NCBI GenBank assembly: GCA_017396025.1
Contig: JAFQNF010000050.1
Span: 1 to 56,176, forward strand
Source: a bacterium
GTDB lineage: Bacteria; Cyanobacteriota; Vampirovibrionia; Gastranaerophilales; Gastranaerophilaceae
DNA length: 56,176 nucleotides
Direction of reading: 5' to 3'
Part shown: one piece after another, positions 1 through 8,410 of the stretch
How positions within the stretch are numbered: the first letter of the stretch is position 1
How the letters are laid out: every line of letters starts with the position of its first letter
The notes under the pieces: generated by a model
Seen by the model: the letters and a program-made list of their open reading frames with translations, nothing else
What the model was told of the DNA's origin: nothing
Database searches by the model: none
Translations under genes and position numbers: made by a program

Positions 1-7
1 AAATAAT

Positions 8-171
8 AAAAAACTCCTCCGGTAGGACAGCTACGACTTTGTCTTCGCATACAGACTTTAGTCTGTGTTATTGTTCTTTCTCGTTCGCAATAAACGGCAT
101 TATGTGTTGAAACTTCATTAGTTTCTCCACTTCAGCCTCTGCTCACTTGCGCTGTATCTCACCACGGTTCT
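8..171 (-). ncRNA. possible structured small RNA
   Basis: No convincing coding frame was found. On the minus strand a TATAAT box (178-183) would start a transcript near 171. The region then contains several inverted repeats: GAAACT/AGTTTC, TTATTG/CAATAA and ACAGACT/AGTCTGT. The 5' ACAGC and GGT can pair with GCTGT and ACC near the 3' end, closing the structure. The 3' end is a short TCCT/AGGA stem followed by six U. No -35 box is evident and I recognise no Rfam family. It could equally be a dispersed intergenic repeat. Confidence 0.35.
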
Positions 172-192
172 CGTCCCATTATAAAAATGCAT

Positions 193-220
193 AAAAAAAA
201 CACCCTACGGTGTTCTTTTT
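193..220 (-). terminator. intrinsic terminator after tRNA-Asn
   Basis: On the minus strand the stem ACACC/GGTGT with a four-base loop is followed by eight U, just downstream of the tRNA-Asn CCA end. It separates the tRNA from the possible small RNA. Confidence 0.75.
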
Positions 221-223
221 AAA

Positions 224-298
<75 letters not shown>

Positions 299-311
299 AT
301 ATCCACATATT

Positions 312-340
312 TATATTATCAAAAAAAACTAGATTGTAAA
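312..340 (-). promoter_or_regulatory. promoter for tRNA-Asn
   Basis: On the minus strand TTTACA (340-335) and TAATAT (317-312) are separated by 17 bases. Transcription would start about seven bases before the mature tRNA 5' end at 298. Confidence 0.5.
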
Positions 341-444
341 GGACTTTTTTAAAAATTTTGAGAAATTAATATACTTTGTACTTAATTCAAAATAAAAAAT
401 GGTCACAGAATGGACACAAAGTGTGGTGAATACGGTAGAGAAAA

Positions 445-517
445 AGCTGATGAAGGGAATCGAACCCTTGACCTATTGATTACGAATCAATTGCTCTACC
501 GACTAAGCTACATCAGC
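445..517 (-). tRNA. tRNA-Thr (anticodon CGT)
   Basis: This is a cloverleaf with acceptor stem GCTGATG/CATCAGC, anticodon stem ATTGA/TCAAT and loop TTCGTAA, giving anticodon CGT, which reads ACG. The discriminator is U. No CCA is encoded; the discriminator is followed by a U run, so CCA would be added enzymatically. Confidence 0.95.
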
Positions 518-548
518 ACAATATGTATTCTACAATAGATTTATAAAT

Positions 549-582
549 TAAAAAAGATAGATTTTAATCTATCTTTTTTAAT
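549..582. terminator. bidirectional intrinsic terminator
   Basis: The stem AAAAAGATAGAT/ATCTATCTTTTT with a four-base loop has U runs on both strands. It lies directly after the stop codon of the minus-strand gene ending at 584. Confidence 0.8.
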
Positions 583-583
583 T

Positions 584-3436
584 TTATTTTGCGTACATTT
601 CTAATAAATTTGTTGTTCCGTTCATTGCTGTTGTGCTTTGAGGCTTTTGAGGAGTTGTTACAAACCCATGAACAGCCGATTTCATAATTGGTTTTTCTTT
701 TGGCATTCTGTCTTTTAAAGGTTTTTTACCTGTTAATAGTCGCATAAATTTAAAATATTTGCCTAAGAAACCTTTTCTATTTTCATTTTTTTCTTCATTT
801 TCAACTAATTGTTCATAAGATTTTCTTCTTAGTGGCATACCAATAGATTTTCTTGTTAAAACTTCTGTTGCTATTGTGTTTGGAATTGCAACTGATGCCA
901 TACCTTTTAATGAGCTGTTATATGTTGATCTAAATGTTGAGTTAAACCAGTTAATTAACATTGTTTGGTAGAATAATGCACTTAATCTTTGAATAATACG
1001 TTCGTTTGCTTTTTCTTTTGCATTTTCTTTATCTTCACCATTTGATTTAATCATTACCATATTGTAGTTATCTGCAACAAGGAATGCTGATGTTACTGTT
1101 GAAGATGCTAGTTTTGTCATCATTGCTAGGTCTGTATTTTTATTGCTTGATTGCGTTACTCCATCGAATGATTTTTGTACTGCTCTATTTACATATTTAT
1201 ATAAGTCATCTTTTGCTTTATCAAAGGCTGCTTGTGTTTTAGCATCTACAGCACCGTTTCTTTGTGCAAGTTCTAATGCTTCTTTAGCTTTTCTATATGG
1301 AGCTGTTTGTTTTTGTAATTGTTCCATTGCATTTGCAAAAATTGTTTGGCTGATTTTACCAGATTTTGCTTTCTTTTCGCCAAAAACTTCAACAACAGCA
1401 GTGTTAATTGCCTTTTCAACTTTTGTTAATTCTGCTTTTCCTAGCGCTGCTTGTGCTGCTTTCTTTTGAACTGGTGATGTCATCATATTGATAACTGTTT
1501 TTACGAGTTTAAATGGTAAGTTAGCTGCTGATATAATAAACTTGAATGGTTCTGTTACTATATCAACAAATGGTTTTAATTTTGTATCCATTTTAATCAT
1601 TGCACCAGAAGAATTGTCTCTAATAGCATCTGTAATTGTTGTTGTTAGTGTTTGTATTTGTTCTTCTGACACATTTGCTTTTTTATTTCTAATTATTTCT
1701 GTAGCTTTTTTTGCAACTTTTTCAAATTTCTTTTCAGAAATTGCATCACCTTCAAGTTTTATTGCTGTGCGAACAGATTCTGCAACTTTTTGTATATCAC
1801 CATCTGCTAGACCTTGAAGGGTTGCTGTTATTTGAGCAACGGCTTGTTTTGTACCTGATGAAGAAATAGAATGTTTTTGCATCATAATTACATTTGCTGC
1901 ATCTGCACCTTTTCCTATAACAGCGTATTTATCTCTTATAAATCTGTGTCCATCAGCTATTTCTTTACAACCAACATCGTCAAGTACTTTCATTAAATCA
2001 TCAAACTCAGATGTTTTAATTTCAAATTTTTTGAATGCAAGTGGTTCGTAAATTTTCTTTTTACAAAAATCACCTATTTTTTTGAAACCTTGCATCATTT
2101 TACTATTTTTTGTTAAAGAACTATTTTTTAAGAAGCTTAGCGCAAAACCGCCAGCGATAAGAATAGCAACACCTTTTTTGAAAGTATCTGCATTAATTAA
2201 AGCTCTTCTTTCTTGTGGTTTTTCTTCTTTTTTTGTTTCTTTTGTATTCTTTTGTTCTGCAGCTTTAAAACTTTCAAATACTTTTGGTTCGTTAGGGTCT
2301 GCAGTAATTATATTTTTTATTTGTTGTGGCTTAACAGGAGTAGCTGCTGTTGTTGCTCCGTTTTGTGATACAGTTGTTGCCGCAATGTTAGCTTTTTCTT
2401 TTTCTCTTTTGTTATATTCTTTTGCTTTTTCTTTTGATAAGAAGAAAATAGGTTTTCCTAATCTTTTTCTTGATGATGTTTCAGAAAATAGAACAGTTGC
2501 AGCAGACGTTAATGGTGTAAACCAAGGAAGTGTATTTACTTGCTTTGTGAATGCACCAAATGTTAATAACTGAATGTAAGCGGTTGTTAGAACTCTTGAA
2601 ATTTCTTGCTTTGTTCTTTCTCTAGCTTCTTTTGTAGAATCTTCTTTTTTGTCACCACATAAAACTGATAAGTTATACGCATCGTTCGCTAGGAATGCAA
2701 CAGGAATTAAACCAGTAACAATTCTGTTTAGTGGTCTTTCATATGCTGTATTAAAATTACCTGTGTGTTTATCAAAAAATTTGTTACTTGCTTTATATAA
2801 GTTTTCTTTTACATAATCACTAGCTTCTCGAACTATCGGACTGTCATCAGCTTTGCTTAATTTTTCCATAAGCTCTTCTGTTGACATTTTCAAACCTTTT
2901 TCTTTGATAAAACCTTCAACAGTAGATTGTGTTTTCCCTAAAATACCTTTAATTTGATTTGTACTTTCATTCAGGTGATTTAATTTTCTAGGGTTTCTAA
3001 AAATAGGTTTATCATACAATTTCTCAGCACCTTTTTTTAGGAAAGGAACTGATTGAGCTCTCTTAAGTACCCAGTTTGCACCATATAGGGGAAGAGTTAC
3101 AAAAGGGAAGATTACATTTTCTAATATTGAACGAGGAACACTTTTATCTTTTACTGCGAGTTTTCCGTTTTCGACAAGGAATCTTGAACTTTTTTCTAAA
3201 ACTTTGGACTCTCTTATTAAATCATCGGTTTTGTCTATTAAGAAGCTTCCAGCTTTACCATAGTGTTGAGAAAATACTTTCATTATGTGGTCATCAGCTA
3301 CGCTCATCAGAGCTTTTGGATTTGCTGCTTTAAAACTAACTTGTCTCTCGGCCGGGTAGTTAGCTGTTGGATTACTTACTCTTCGTATCCTTTTTCTCTC
3401 AGTTATGTTACCCATATTAGGTGTTATCGTATTCAT
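584..3436 (-). CDS. large internally duplicated membrane protein, unknown function
   Basis: A 950-residue protein I do not recognise. The start follows AAAGGAATTAAA. It contains two related halves. Residues about 237-342 and 773-881 both run from a hydrophobic stretch with FLxxDxYN, through a charged KE-rich segment, another hydrophobic segment, and a basic end (RKRLGKPIFFLS against RKSIGMPLRRKS). Earlier hydrophobic stretches (about 105-127 and 627-650) also seem to correspond. A Lys/Glu-rich, low-complexity linker (about 345-410) and a helix near 421-437 separate the halves. There is no classical signal peptide; a membrane-associated role is inferred from the hydrophobic segments only. It is followed by a strong terminator. 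Confidence 0.85.
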   Translation of the reverse strand: MNTITPNMGNITERKRIRRVSNPTANYPAERQVSFKAANPKALMSVADDHIMKVFSQHYGKAGSFLIDKTDDLIRESKVLEKSSRFLVENGKLAVKDKSVPRSILENVIFPFVTLPLYGANWVLKRAQSVPFLKKGAEKLYDKPIFRNPRKLNHLNESTNQIKGILGKTQSTVEGFIKEKGLKMSTEELMEKLSKADDSPIVREASDYVKENLYKASNKFFDKHTGNFNTAYERPLNRIVTGLIPVAFLANDAYNLSVLCGDKKEDSTKEARERTKQEISRVLTTAYIQLLTFGAFTKQVNTLPWFTPLTSAATVLFSETSSRKRLGKPIFFLSKEKAKEYNKREKEKANIAATTVSQNGATTAATPVKPQQIKNIITADPNEPKVFESFKAAEQKNTKETKKEEKPQERRALINADTFKKGVAILIAGGFALSFLKNSSLTKNSKMMQGFKKIGDFCKKKIYEPLAFKKFEIKTSEFDDLMKVLDDVGCKEIADGHRFIRDKYAVIGKGADAANVIMMQKHSISSSGTKQAVAQITATLQGLADGDIQKVAESVRTAIKLEGDAISEKKFEKVAKKATEIIRNKKANVSEEQIQTLTTTITDAIRDNSSGAMIKMDTKLKPFVDIVTEPFKFIISAANLPFKLVKTVINMMTSPVQKKAAQAALGKAELTKVEKAINTAVVEVFGEKKAKSGKISQTIFANAMEQLQKQTAPYRKAKEALELAQRNGAVDAKTQAAFDKAKDDLYKYVNRAVQKSFDGVTQSSNKNTDLAMMTKLASSTVTSAFLVADNYNMVMIKSNGEDKENAKEKANERIIQRLSALFYQTMLINWFNSTFRSTYNSSLKGMASVAIPNTIATEVLTRKSIGMPLRRKSYEQLVENEEKNENRKGFLGKYFKFMRLLTGKKPLKDRMPKEKPIMKSAVHGFVTTPQKPQSTTAMNGTTNLLEMYAK

Positions 3437-3529
3437 TTTAATTCCTTTGTCGCGTCCGCATGGTTTAACAATTCAAAAAGTTTTTTTTGCCAATTTAATC
3501 TTTAATTGTTACGTTTTGTTTAATTGGAT

Positions 3530-4282
3530 TTATTCTGGGTATCTAGAAGTTGCTTTTATTAGCATTTTGGCTAACTTTTCAGCGCCTTCAAAGCCTCTTT
3601 CTTCTATTTTCTTACTTGCACTTAGTACATCATATTTAATAAATTTATGTTTTAGTGTGTATGTTGAATTTGTTTCGTTTATCTCCATAATTACATAGCA
3701 AGAATCTGGTGTTTCACTAAATGGACGTCCAACGCTTCCAACATTCACTACAGTTTGTTCTGTATTTGTTTGGTAGCCACATGGCATGTGTGTGTGACCG
3801 CAAAAGATTATATTTGCTGTTGTATCCTTTATCATTTCTTCAACTTCTTCTATTTGAAGATTTGGATAAATATTTTCGTTATTTTTTCTTGGTGAACCAT
3901 GAACAAGAAGAATTTTTATCCCAAATAATTCTATTTCTTCTTGTTTTGGAAGATTTTTCAAAAAATCCTTTTCTTCATTTGTTAATAATTCGCTATCAGC
4001 AAGATATGCACTTGCCATTACACTGTTAACATCTAAAATTGCTTTATGTGTATCAAAAGAAAATACAGACAACATGCTGTCTGTATTACCTTGAATTATA
4101 TGAAAATCTTTTGTTTGTATAAGGGCATGTATCTTGCTAATGGTCTTAGACGGCTCTGGACCTGCCATTGCTATATCCCCTAAACAAAAAATTTTATGGC
4201 AATTTTCTTTTTCTATATCAGAAAGAACACTCTCTAAAGCATCAAGATTGCCGTGTATATCAGAAATAATTGCAATTTTCAT
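3530..4282 (-). CDS. metallophosphoesterase, YfcE/MJ0936 type
   Basis: A 250-residue phosphoesterase of the calcineurin-like superfamily. The metal-binding motifs appear in order: DIHGN (8-12), GD (35-36), GNTD (65-68, in place of the usual GNHD), VHGSP, and GHTH near 162. Family members hydrolyse phosphodiesters with two divalent metals in the cytoplasm; the substrate here cannot be told. The start is preceded by GGGATAT. It is transcribed divergently from ispG, with only 54 bases between the two starts. Confidence 0.88.
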   Translation of the reverse strand: MKIAIISDIHGNLDALESVLSDIEKENCHKIFCLGDIAMAGPEPSKTISKIHALIQTKDFHIIQGNTDSMLSVFSFDTHKAILDVNSVMASAYLADSELLTNEEKDFLKNLPKQEEIELFGIKILLVHGSPRKNNENIYPNLQIEEVEEMIKDTTANIIFCGHTHMPCGYQTNTEQTVVNVGSVGRPFSETPDSCYVIMEINETNSTYTLKHKFIKYDVLSASKKIEERGFEGAEKLAKMLIKATSRYPE

Positions 4283-4336
4283 TTTATATCCCTAACATTT
4301 ATATGCTAATATAATCTTAACAGGAATAACGAAATC

Positions 4337-5392
4337 ATGATACAAAGACGTAAATCAAAACAAATAGAAATTGGAAATATAAAAATTGGTGGAGATGCTT
4401 CAATCTCAGTTCAATCAATGACTAACACAGATACTAGAGATGTAAAATCCACCTTAAAACAAATTAACAATATGGCAGAACAAGGTTGCGAGCTTGTTCG
4501 TTTAGCTATATTAAATCCTGATGCTGCAGAAGCTATAAAGGAAATTAAGAAACAATCACCACTTCCTTTAATTGCTGATATTCATTTTGATTACAGATTA
4601 GCAATAAGATGTATTGAAAATGGGATTGATGCATTAAGAATAAATCCTGGAAATATTGGCAAAGAAGAACATACAAAAAAAGTTGTTGCTTTAGCAAAAA
4701 CGAATAATATTCCAATAAGAATTGGCATAAATGGTGGTTCTTTAGAAAAAGAACTTGAGGCTCTTGATATACCTCTTGCTGAAAAAATGGTAAAAAGTGC
4801 AATGCGTCACGTTCAAATATTAGAAGATAATAATTTTGATAAAATCAAAATATCATTAAAGTCTAGTGACGTTTTAACTACAATTGAAGCTTATAGATTG
4901 ATAGCACAAAAAGTTGATTATCCTTTGCATTTAGGTGTTACAGAAGCTGGTACATATACAGGTGGTATTGTAAAATCCGCAGTTGGATTAGGTGCATTAC
5001 TTGCTGAAGGAATTGGCGATACTATAAGGGTTTCTCTTACAGATAATCCAGTAGAAGAAGTAAAAGCTGGTTATATGATATTGAAATCATTGGGGTTAAG
5101 ACAAAGAGGTATTAATTTTGTTTCTTGTCCTACGTGCGGAAGAACACAAATTGACTTAATTGGCTTGGCTAAAACTGTTGAAAAACGATTGGAAGATTTT
5201 AATAAGCCATTAACAATTGCGGTAATGGGCTGTGCCGTAAATGGTCCAGGTGAAGCAAAACACGCTGATTATGGTATAGCTGGTGGAATTAAAGAAGGAT
5301 ATATTTTTAAAAAAGGCGAGATAATTAAGAGATTACCTGAAGAAAAACTAGTTGACGAATTCATAAATCTCATCCATATGGAGAATGTATAG
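4337..5392 (+). CDS. ispG: 4-hydroxy-3-methylbut-2-enyl diphosphate synthase
   Basis: The 351-residue IspG (GcpE) catalyses the penultimate step of the MEP isoprenoid pathway, reducing the cyclic diphosphate MEcPP to HMBPP. It starts with the typical RRKSKQIEIGNI and SVQSMTNTDTRD segments. The 4Fe-4S ligands are visible: C264 and C267 in SCPTCGR, C299 in GCAVNGPGE, and the ligand E306. The length fits the compact bacterial form. The start follows AGGAATAA, and a TATAAT box lies at 4310-4315. It ends in TAG, showing that amber is a normal stop here. Confidence 0.97.
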   Translation: MIQRRKSKQIEIGNIKIGGDASISVQSMTNTDTRDVKSTLKQINNMAEQGCELVRLAILNPDAAEAIKEIKKQSPLPLIADIHFDYRLAIRCIENGIDALRINPGNIGKEEHTKKVVALAKTNNIPIRIGINGGSLEKELEALDIPLAEKMVKSAMRHVQILEDNNFDKIKISLKSSDVLTTIEAYRLIAQKVDYPLHLGVTEAGTYTGGIVKSAVGLGALLAEGIGDTIRVSLTDNPVEEVKAGYMILKSLGLRQRGINFVSCPTCGRTQIDLIGLAKTVEKRLEDFNKPLTIAVMGCAVNGPGEAKHADYGIAGGIKEGYIFKKGEIIKRLPEEKLVDEFINLIHMENV

Positions 5393-5395
5393 TTG

Positions 5396-5424
5396 TTGCA
5401 TTATCGAAAAAAATAGTCTATCAT
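5396..5424 (+). promoter_or_regulatory. promoter for small exported protein
   Basis: TTGCAT (5396-5401) and TATCAT (5419-5424) are separated by 17 bases, just after the ispG stop codon and 22 bases before the next start codon. Confidence 0.55.
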
Positions 5425-5446
5425 AATAATAAAGGGGATTTATTCT

Positions 5447-5746
5447 ATGAAAAAGATTGCATTATTATTTTCTTTAATATTAGTAGCACAATCTGCGCAC
5501 GCATTTATTGATTCTCAACATATGAAATCAGAGCAGTTCCTTGTAAATACAGGTTATTCTGCGGAAGCTGCGAGAATGATTGCTATAACTTCTGAAAATC
5601 CATATAGAGAACCTTATGTTGAAAGTAAAAAACCTATGGATTTATTAAAAAGATTTCACGCATATATTGTTCCAGGTGAACGTAATAATTTAGATTTCTA
5701 TAATCATAGTGGTAATTTTGATGGTAATAGCTGGAAAGATTTCTAA
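5447..5746 (+). CDS. small exported protein, unknown
   Basis: A 99-residue protein with a clear signal peptide: MKK, a hydrophobic core, and a likely cleavage after AHA (residue 19). The mature part is hydrophilic, has no cysteines, and ends in a Gly/Asn-rich segment. I do not recognise it. An AAAGGGGA site precedes the start, it has its own promoter, and a terminator follows, so it is probably a single-gene unit acting outside the cytoplasmic membrane. Confidence 0.8.
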   Translation: MKKIALLFSLILVAQSAHAFIDSQHMKSEQFLVNTGYSAEAARMIAITSENPYREPYVESKKPMDLLKRFHAYIVPGERNNLDFYNHSGNFDGNSWKDF

Positions 5747-5771
5747 AAAGATATAGTTTTAAATAAAAAGA

Positions 5772-5800
5772 GGGAGACAACATAGTCTCCTTCTTTTTTT
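5772..5800 (+). terminator. intrinsic terminator
   Basis: The stem GGAGAC/GTCTCC with a six-base loop is followed by TTCTTTTTTT, 25 bases after the stop codon of the small exported protein. Confidence 0.85.
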
Positions 5801-5830
5801 AGACATTTGCTACTAATTCGCTTGAATTAT

Positions 5831-5859
5831 TTATTACATATAGTTATTATTAATATAAT
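5831..5859 (+). promoter_or_regulatory. promoter that may give a leaderless mRNA
   Basis: A perfect TATAAT (5854-5859) lies 17 bases after a weak TTATTA. The expected start of transcription coincides with the ATG at 5866, and no Shine-Dalgarno site is visible before that ATG. Confidence 0.45.
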
Positions 5860-5865
5860 AGTTAG

Positions 5866-6555
5866 ATGATTAATGTTGTTATGAAAAAATTTTCTTTAAA
5901 AGTTCTAATACTCTTTATTTGTTTGGCTTTTTCGTTATCAGTATCTTATGCGGATAATATGTCTAAAGCTGATAAATTATTGAGAAAAGCTAAAATGACA
6001 TCTATTCAAGATGAGAGTTATGAATATGTTAATGCGGCAAGAGAACTGTATGAAGAAGAATACGAGAAGAATCCATCTGACACAAAGGTTTTAATCGGGC
6101 TTTCAAAGACATTTCAACTTATTGGGGATAGAGCAGAAGCTAAATTATATGTTTTAAAAGCGTATAATATGTTTCCATCAAATCCAGATATGCAAAAAGA
6201 AATGGGTGATTTCCATTATAGTTTTCAAGAATATTCAACTGCTGTTGAATATTATAAACTTTCTCTTGCCTCTGGTAATTTAAGGGATTTTGCAACTAAT
6301 CTTCAAACTGCAAAGTGTTTTGAAAAACTTGGTGATTTAGAAAATGCAGAACTTTATTATAAAATTTGCTATCATTTAGATTCTAAATCAAGAGAAGTTT
6401 TAAATAAATTGAATGAGTATGAGTCATCTCATAGACCAGATGATACTCAAGAACTTGAAAACGCAAAGTACAAGTACTTATTTAAGTACAAGAAAAAATC
6501 TGAACAAGAATTAATTGAAGAAGAGGCAAAAGATTTAATTGAAAAATTAAATTAA
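5866..6555 (+). CDS. exported TPR-repeat protein
   Basis: A 229-residue protein with a signal peptide: KKFSLK, then a hydrophobic stretch, with likely cleavage after SYA. It is followed by about four helical TPR-like repeats with the usual A/Y/P spacing (for example AEAKLYVLKAYNMFPSNPD). The C-terminal tail is rich in Lys and Glu. TPR domains mediate protein-protein contacts; the partner is unknown. The start could be 5866 or the ATG at 5881, which gives a more usual signal peptide. Neither has a Shine-Dalgarno site. Confidence 0.82.
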   Translation: MINVVMKKFSLKVLILFICLAFSLSVSYADNMSKADKLLRKAKMTSIQDESYEYVNAARELYEEEYEKNPSDTKVLIGLSKTFQLIGDRAEAKLYVLKAYNMFPSNPDMQKEMGDFHYSFQEYSTAVEYYKLSLASGNLRDFATNLQTAKCFEKLGDLENAELYYKICYHLDSKSREVLNKLNEYESSHRPDDTQELENAKYKYLFKYKKKSEQELIEEEAKDLIEKLN

Positions 6556-6768
6556 ATTTATTTATATCTACTGCTTTTTTCTCTATTATGTTTTTTTAAT
6601 TAAAAAGCTGGTATTTGATATTAAGTAATGTTAAATTCCTCGTTTTTTGAGGCTATGGTTGGGTTTTGGTATTATATCTTAAACTTTTTTAGTCAATCTA
6701 TTTTATTGACTTGTTTTCATTAATTTGCGAAATCTGTGTAAGTTAATTAAGGAAAGGTAAGAAAGTTT

Positions 6769-7272
6769 ATGAATATACAAAAAACAGGTGTTAATACTCA
6801 ACCAAAAACAAATTTAGAAAAAACAGTAAAAGTTGCAGGAAAAGCTGCTGGTGTGTATGGTGCTATGGCTGCTGCATCAACAGCAGGAATGGTTGCAATA
6901 GCAAAGAAAAATCCAGATATTTTTATCAGTGCTGCAGAAATGTTAGCTGATGGTTGTACAACGGCTCTTGATGGAAATATGGTTGAGTCTCTTACTAAAG
7001 GTTATAAAAAATTATTTAGTGAAATGGCAGAAGAAGTACCAAAAAGGTATAAAAAACTCTTCAACCCAAATGAAAAAGTAATTAAAGATGCTTCTGAAAG
7101 AATAGCAAATTTGGTTAATGTATCACAAGGTGGAAAAGCTAATTTGAAATTTTTTGCAAAAGATGTATTAAAAGTAGCTGCAAAAGGCGGTGCGATTGTT
7201 GGTGGTATATATTTAGTTGGTAAAACAATATACGATCATATTCAAGCAAAAAAAGCAAATAAAAATCAATAA
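6769..7272 (+). CDS. hypothetical protein with two hydrophobic segments
   Basis: A 167-residue protein not recognised. It has Ala/Gly-rich hydrophobic segments at about residues 27-46 (AAGVYGAMAAASTAGMVAIA) and 136-150 (AAKGGAIVGGIYLVG), a charged middle, and a Lys-rich C-terminus. The start follows AAGGAAAGG. The 213-base gap upstream shows TTGACT (6706-6711) but no good -10 box, plus a small CCTC/GAGG hairpin. A strong terminator follows. The style resembles the other unknown membrane proteins in this window. Confidence 0.75.
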   Translation: MNIQKTGVNTQPKTNLEKTVKVAGKAAGVYGAMAAASTAGMVAIAKKNPDIFISAAEMLADGCTTALDGNMVESLTKGYKKLFSEMAEEVPKRYKKLFNPNEKVIKDASERIANLVNVSQGGKANLKFFAKDVLKVAAKGGAIVGGIYLVGKTIYDHIQAKKANKNQ

Positions 7273-7277
7273 TAATA

Positions 7278-7312
7278 TAAAAAAGAGAAGGTATTCAACC
7301 TTCTCTTTTTTA
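7278..7312. terminator. bidirectional terminator between convergent genes
   Basis: AAAAGAGAAGG and CCTTCTCTTTT pair around a seven-base loop, with U runs on both strands. It serves the plus gene ending at 7272 and the minus gene ending at 7310. Confidence 0.88.
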
Positions 7313-8359
7313 TATTAAATCTCTACATTCAATGTTTGTGAATCGTTCTTCTTTTTCTTTTATTTTAATTTTGTTAATAATTTTAGAACGTTTTTTACGA
7401 TAAAGCATATCTACGAATGCTTCAATACGTGTAACAAAACCAGCTTCACCTGTTTGCTCATCAATCGATAAATGCAGAACAGGTTTGTTTGATTTTCTAG
7501 CAAAACGCGCAATTCTTTCAACCATTAAAGAATCTGGTCCACAACCAAATGCATTAATTGTAATTACGCCATCAATTTTTCTATCTCTTATATAATGGGC
7601 AGATGCGCCAGTAATTTCATATTCATTCGCCCAATATAACTTGGACTTCATAGAGTTTATTCCCTCTTTCATTTGTTCTAATGTTAAATTTTGGGCACTA
7701 TATGTTTGAACGTCTAATTCCTCTAATTTATCAAATATTTTCATTGCGACGCGGTCATCATATAAATTATATCCGTGAGCTATAACTGCAACGCTAATTG
7801 GGTGTGATTTTTGTTCACTTTGAATAATAACTTTGTTATCAATAGCTGATTTTAAAGCCTTTTTGTATGAAACACCGCTTCTTCTCATTACATTGAAATT
7901 GTTGTATACTTTCCAAGCATTTTTAGATGCTTTTTTTATTCGTTCCATATCTGAAATGTTGTAGTAAGCTGCAATTTCTTTTAAAAATTCATATAAACCT
8001 TGATTTTTTTCTGATTTATCAAGTGTTGCTTCAACCATCGTAAAAGGTCTTTTAATAACATTTCTGATTAAATCAGGTAGACCTCTTAATTTAGAACAGT
8101 TATAAATTTTAGGTGCAATAGATTGAATAGATGGTACGAAAATTTTATCTATACCTTTATCCAGTAAGTTAAGAACGTGACCAACATATACTTTTACAGG
8201 AAGACAAGTTTCTGGAACAACCAGTGAAGAGCCAGTTGTCATTGTTTGTTTTGTGGTTACGTCTGAAAGAACAATTTCAATTCCTAAATCAGAGAAAAAA
8301 CCATACCAAAACGGAAAAAAATCATAATATGATAACGCTCTTGGTATTCCAATTTTCAT
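7310..8359 (-). CDS. DUF2229-type protein, acyl-CoA dehydratase activase related
   Basis: A 349-residue protein that matches, from memory, the DUF2229 domain found in the activase/HgdC-like group. The signs are the start MKIGIPRALSYYD, the segment WYGFFSDLGIEIVLS, the PETCLPVKVYVGH motif with its cysteine, and FGCGPDS near the C-terminal third. Larger family members are activators of 2-hydroxyacyl-CoA dehydratases with 4Fe-4S clusters; this stand-alone form lacks the ATPase half, so its role is uncertain. The conserved cysteines suggest a metal cluster (inference). The start follows AAAGGGATATAA. Confidence 0.78.
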   Translation of the reverse strand: MKIGIPRALSYYDFFPFWYGFFSDLGIEIVLSDVTTKQTMTTGSSLVVPETCLPVKVYVGHVLNLLDKGIDKIFVPSIQSIAPKIYNCSKLRGLPDLIRNVIKRPFTMVEATLDKSEKNQGLYEFLKEIAAYYNISDMERIKKASKNAWKVYNNFNVMRRSGVSYKKALKSAIDNKVIIQSEQKSHPISVAVIAHGYNLYDDRVAMKIFDKLEELDVQTYSAQNLTLEQMKEGINSMKSKLYWANEYEITGASAHYIRDRKIDGVITINAFGCGPDSLMVERIARFARKSNKPVLHLSIDEQTGEAGFVTRIEAFVDMLYRKKRSKIINKIKIKEKEERFTNIECRDLI

Positions 8360-8410
8360 TTATATCCCTTTTCTATTATTAATGCTTATTTGGATTATAA
8401 CACGAACACT

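Noticed and set aside
2082..2573. Long plus-strand frame inside the 950-residue gene
   Set aside because: It is antisense to a better supported gene, has no ribosome site or recognisable protein, and is a shadow frame.
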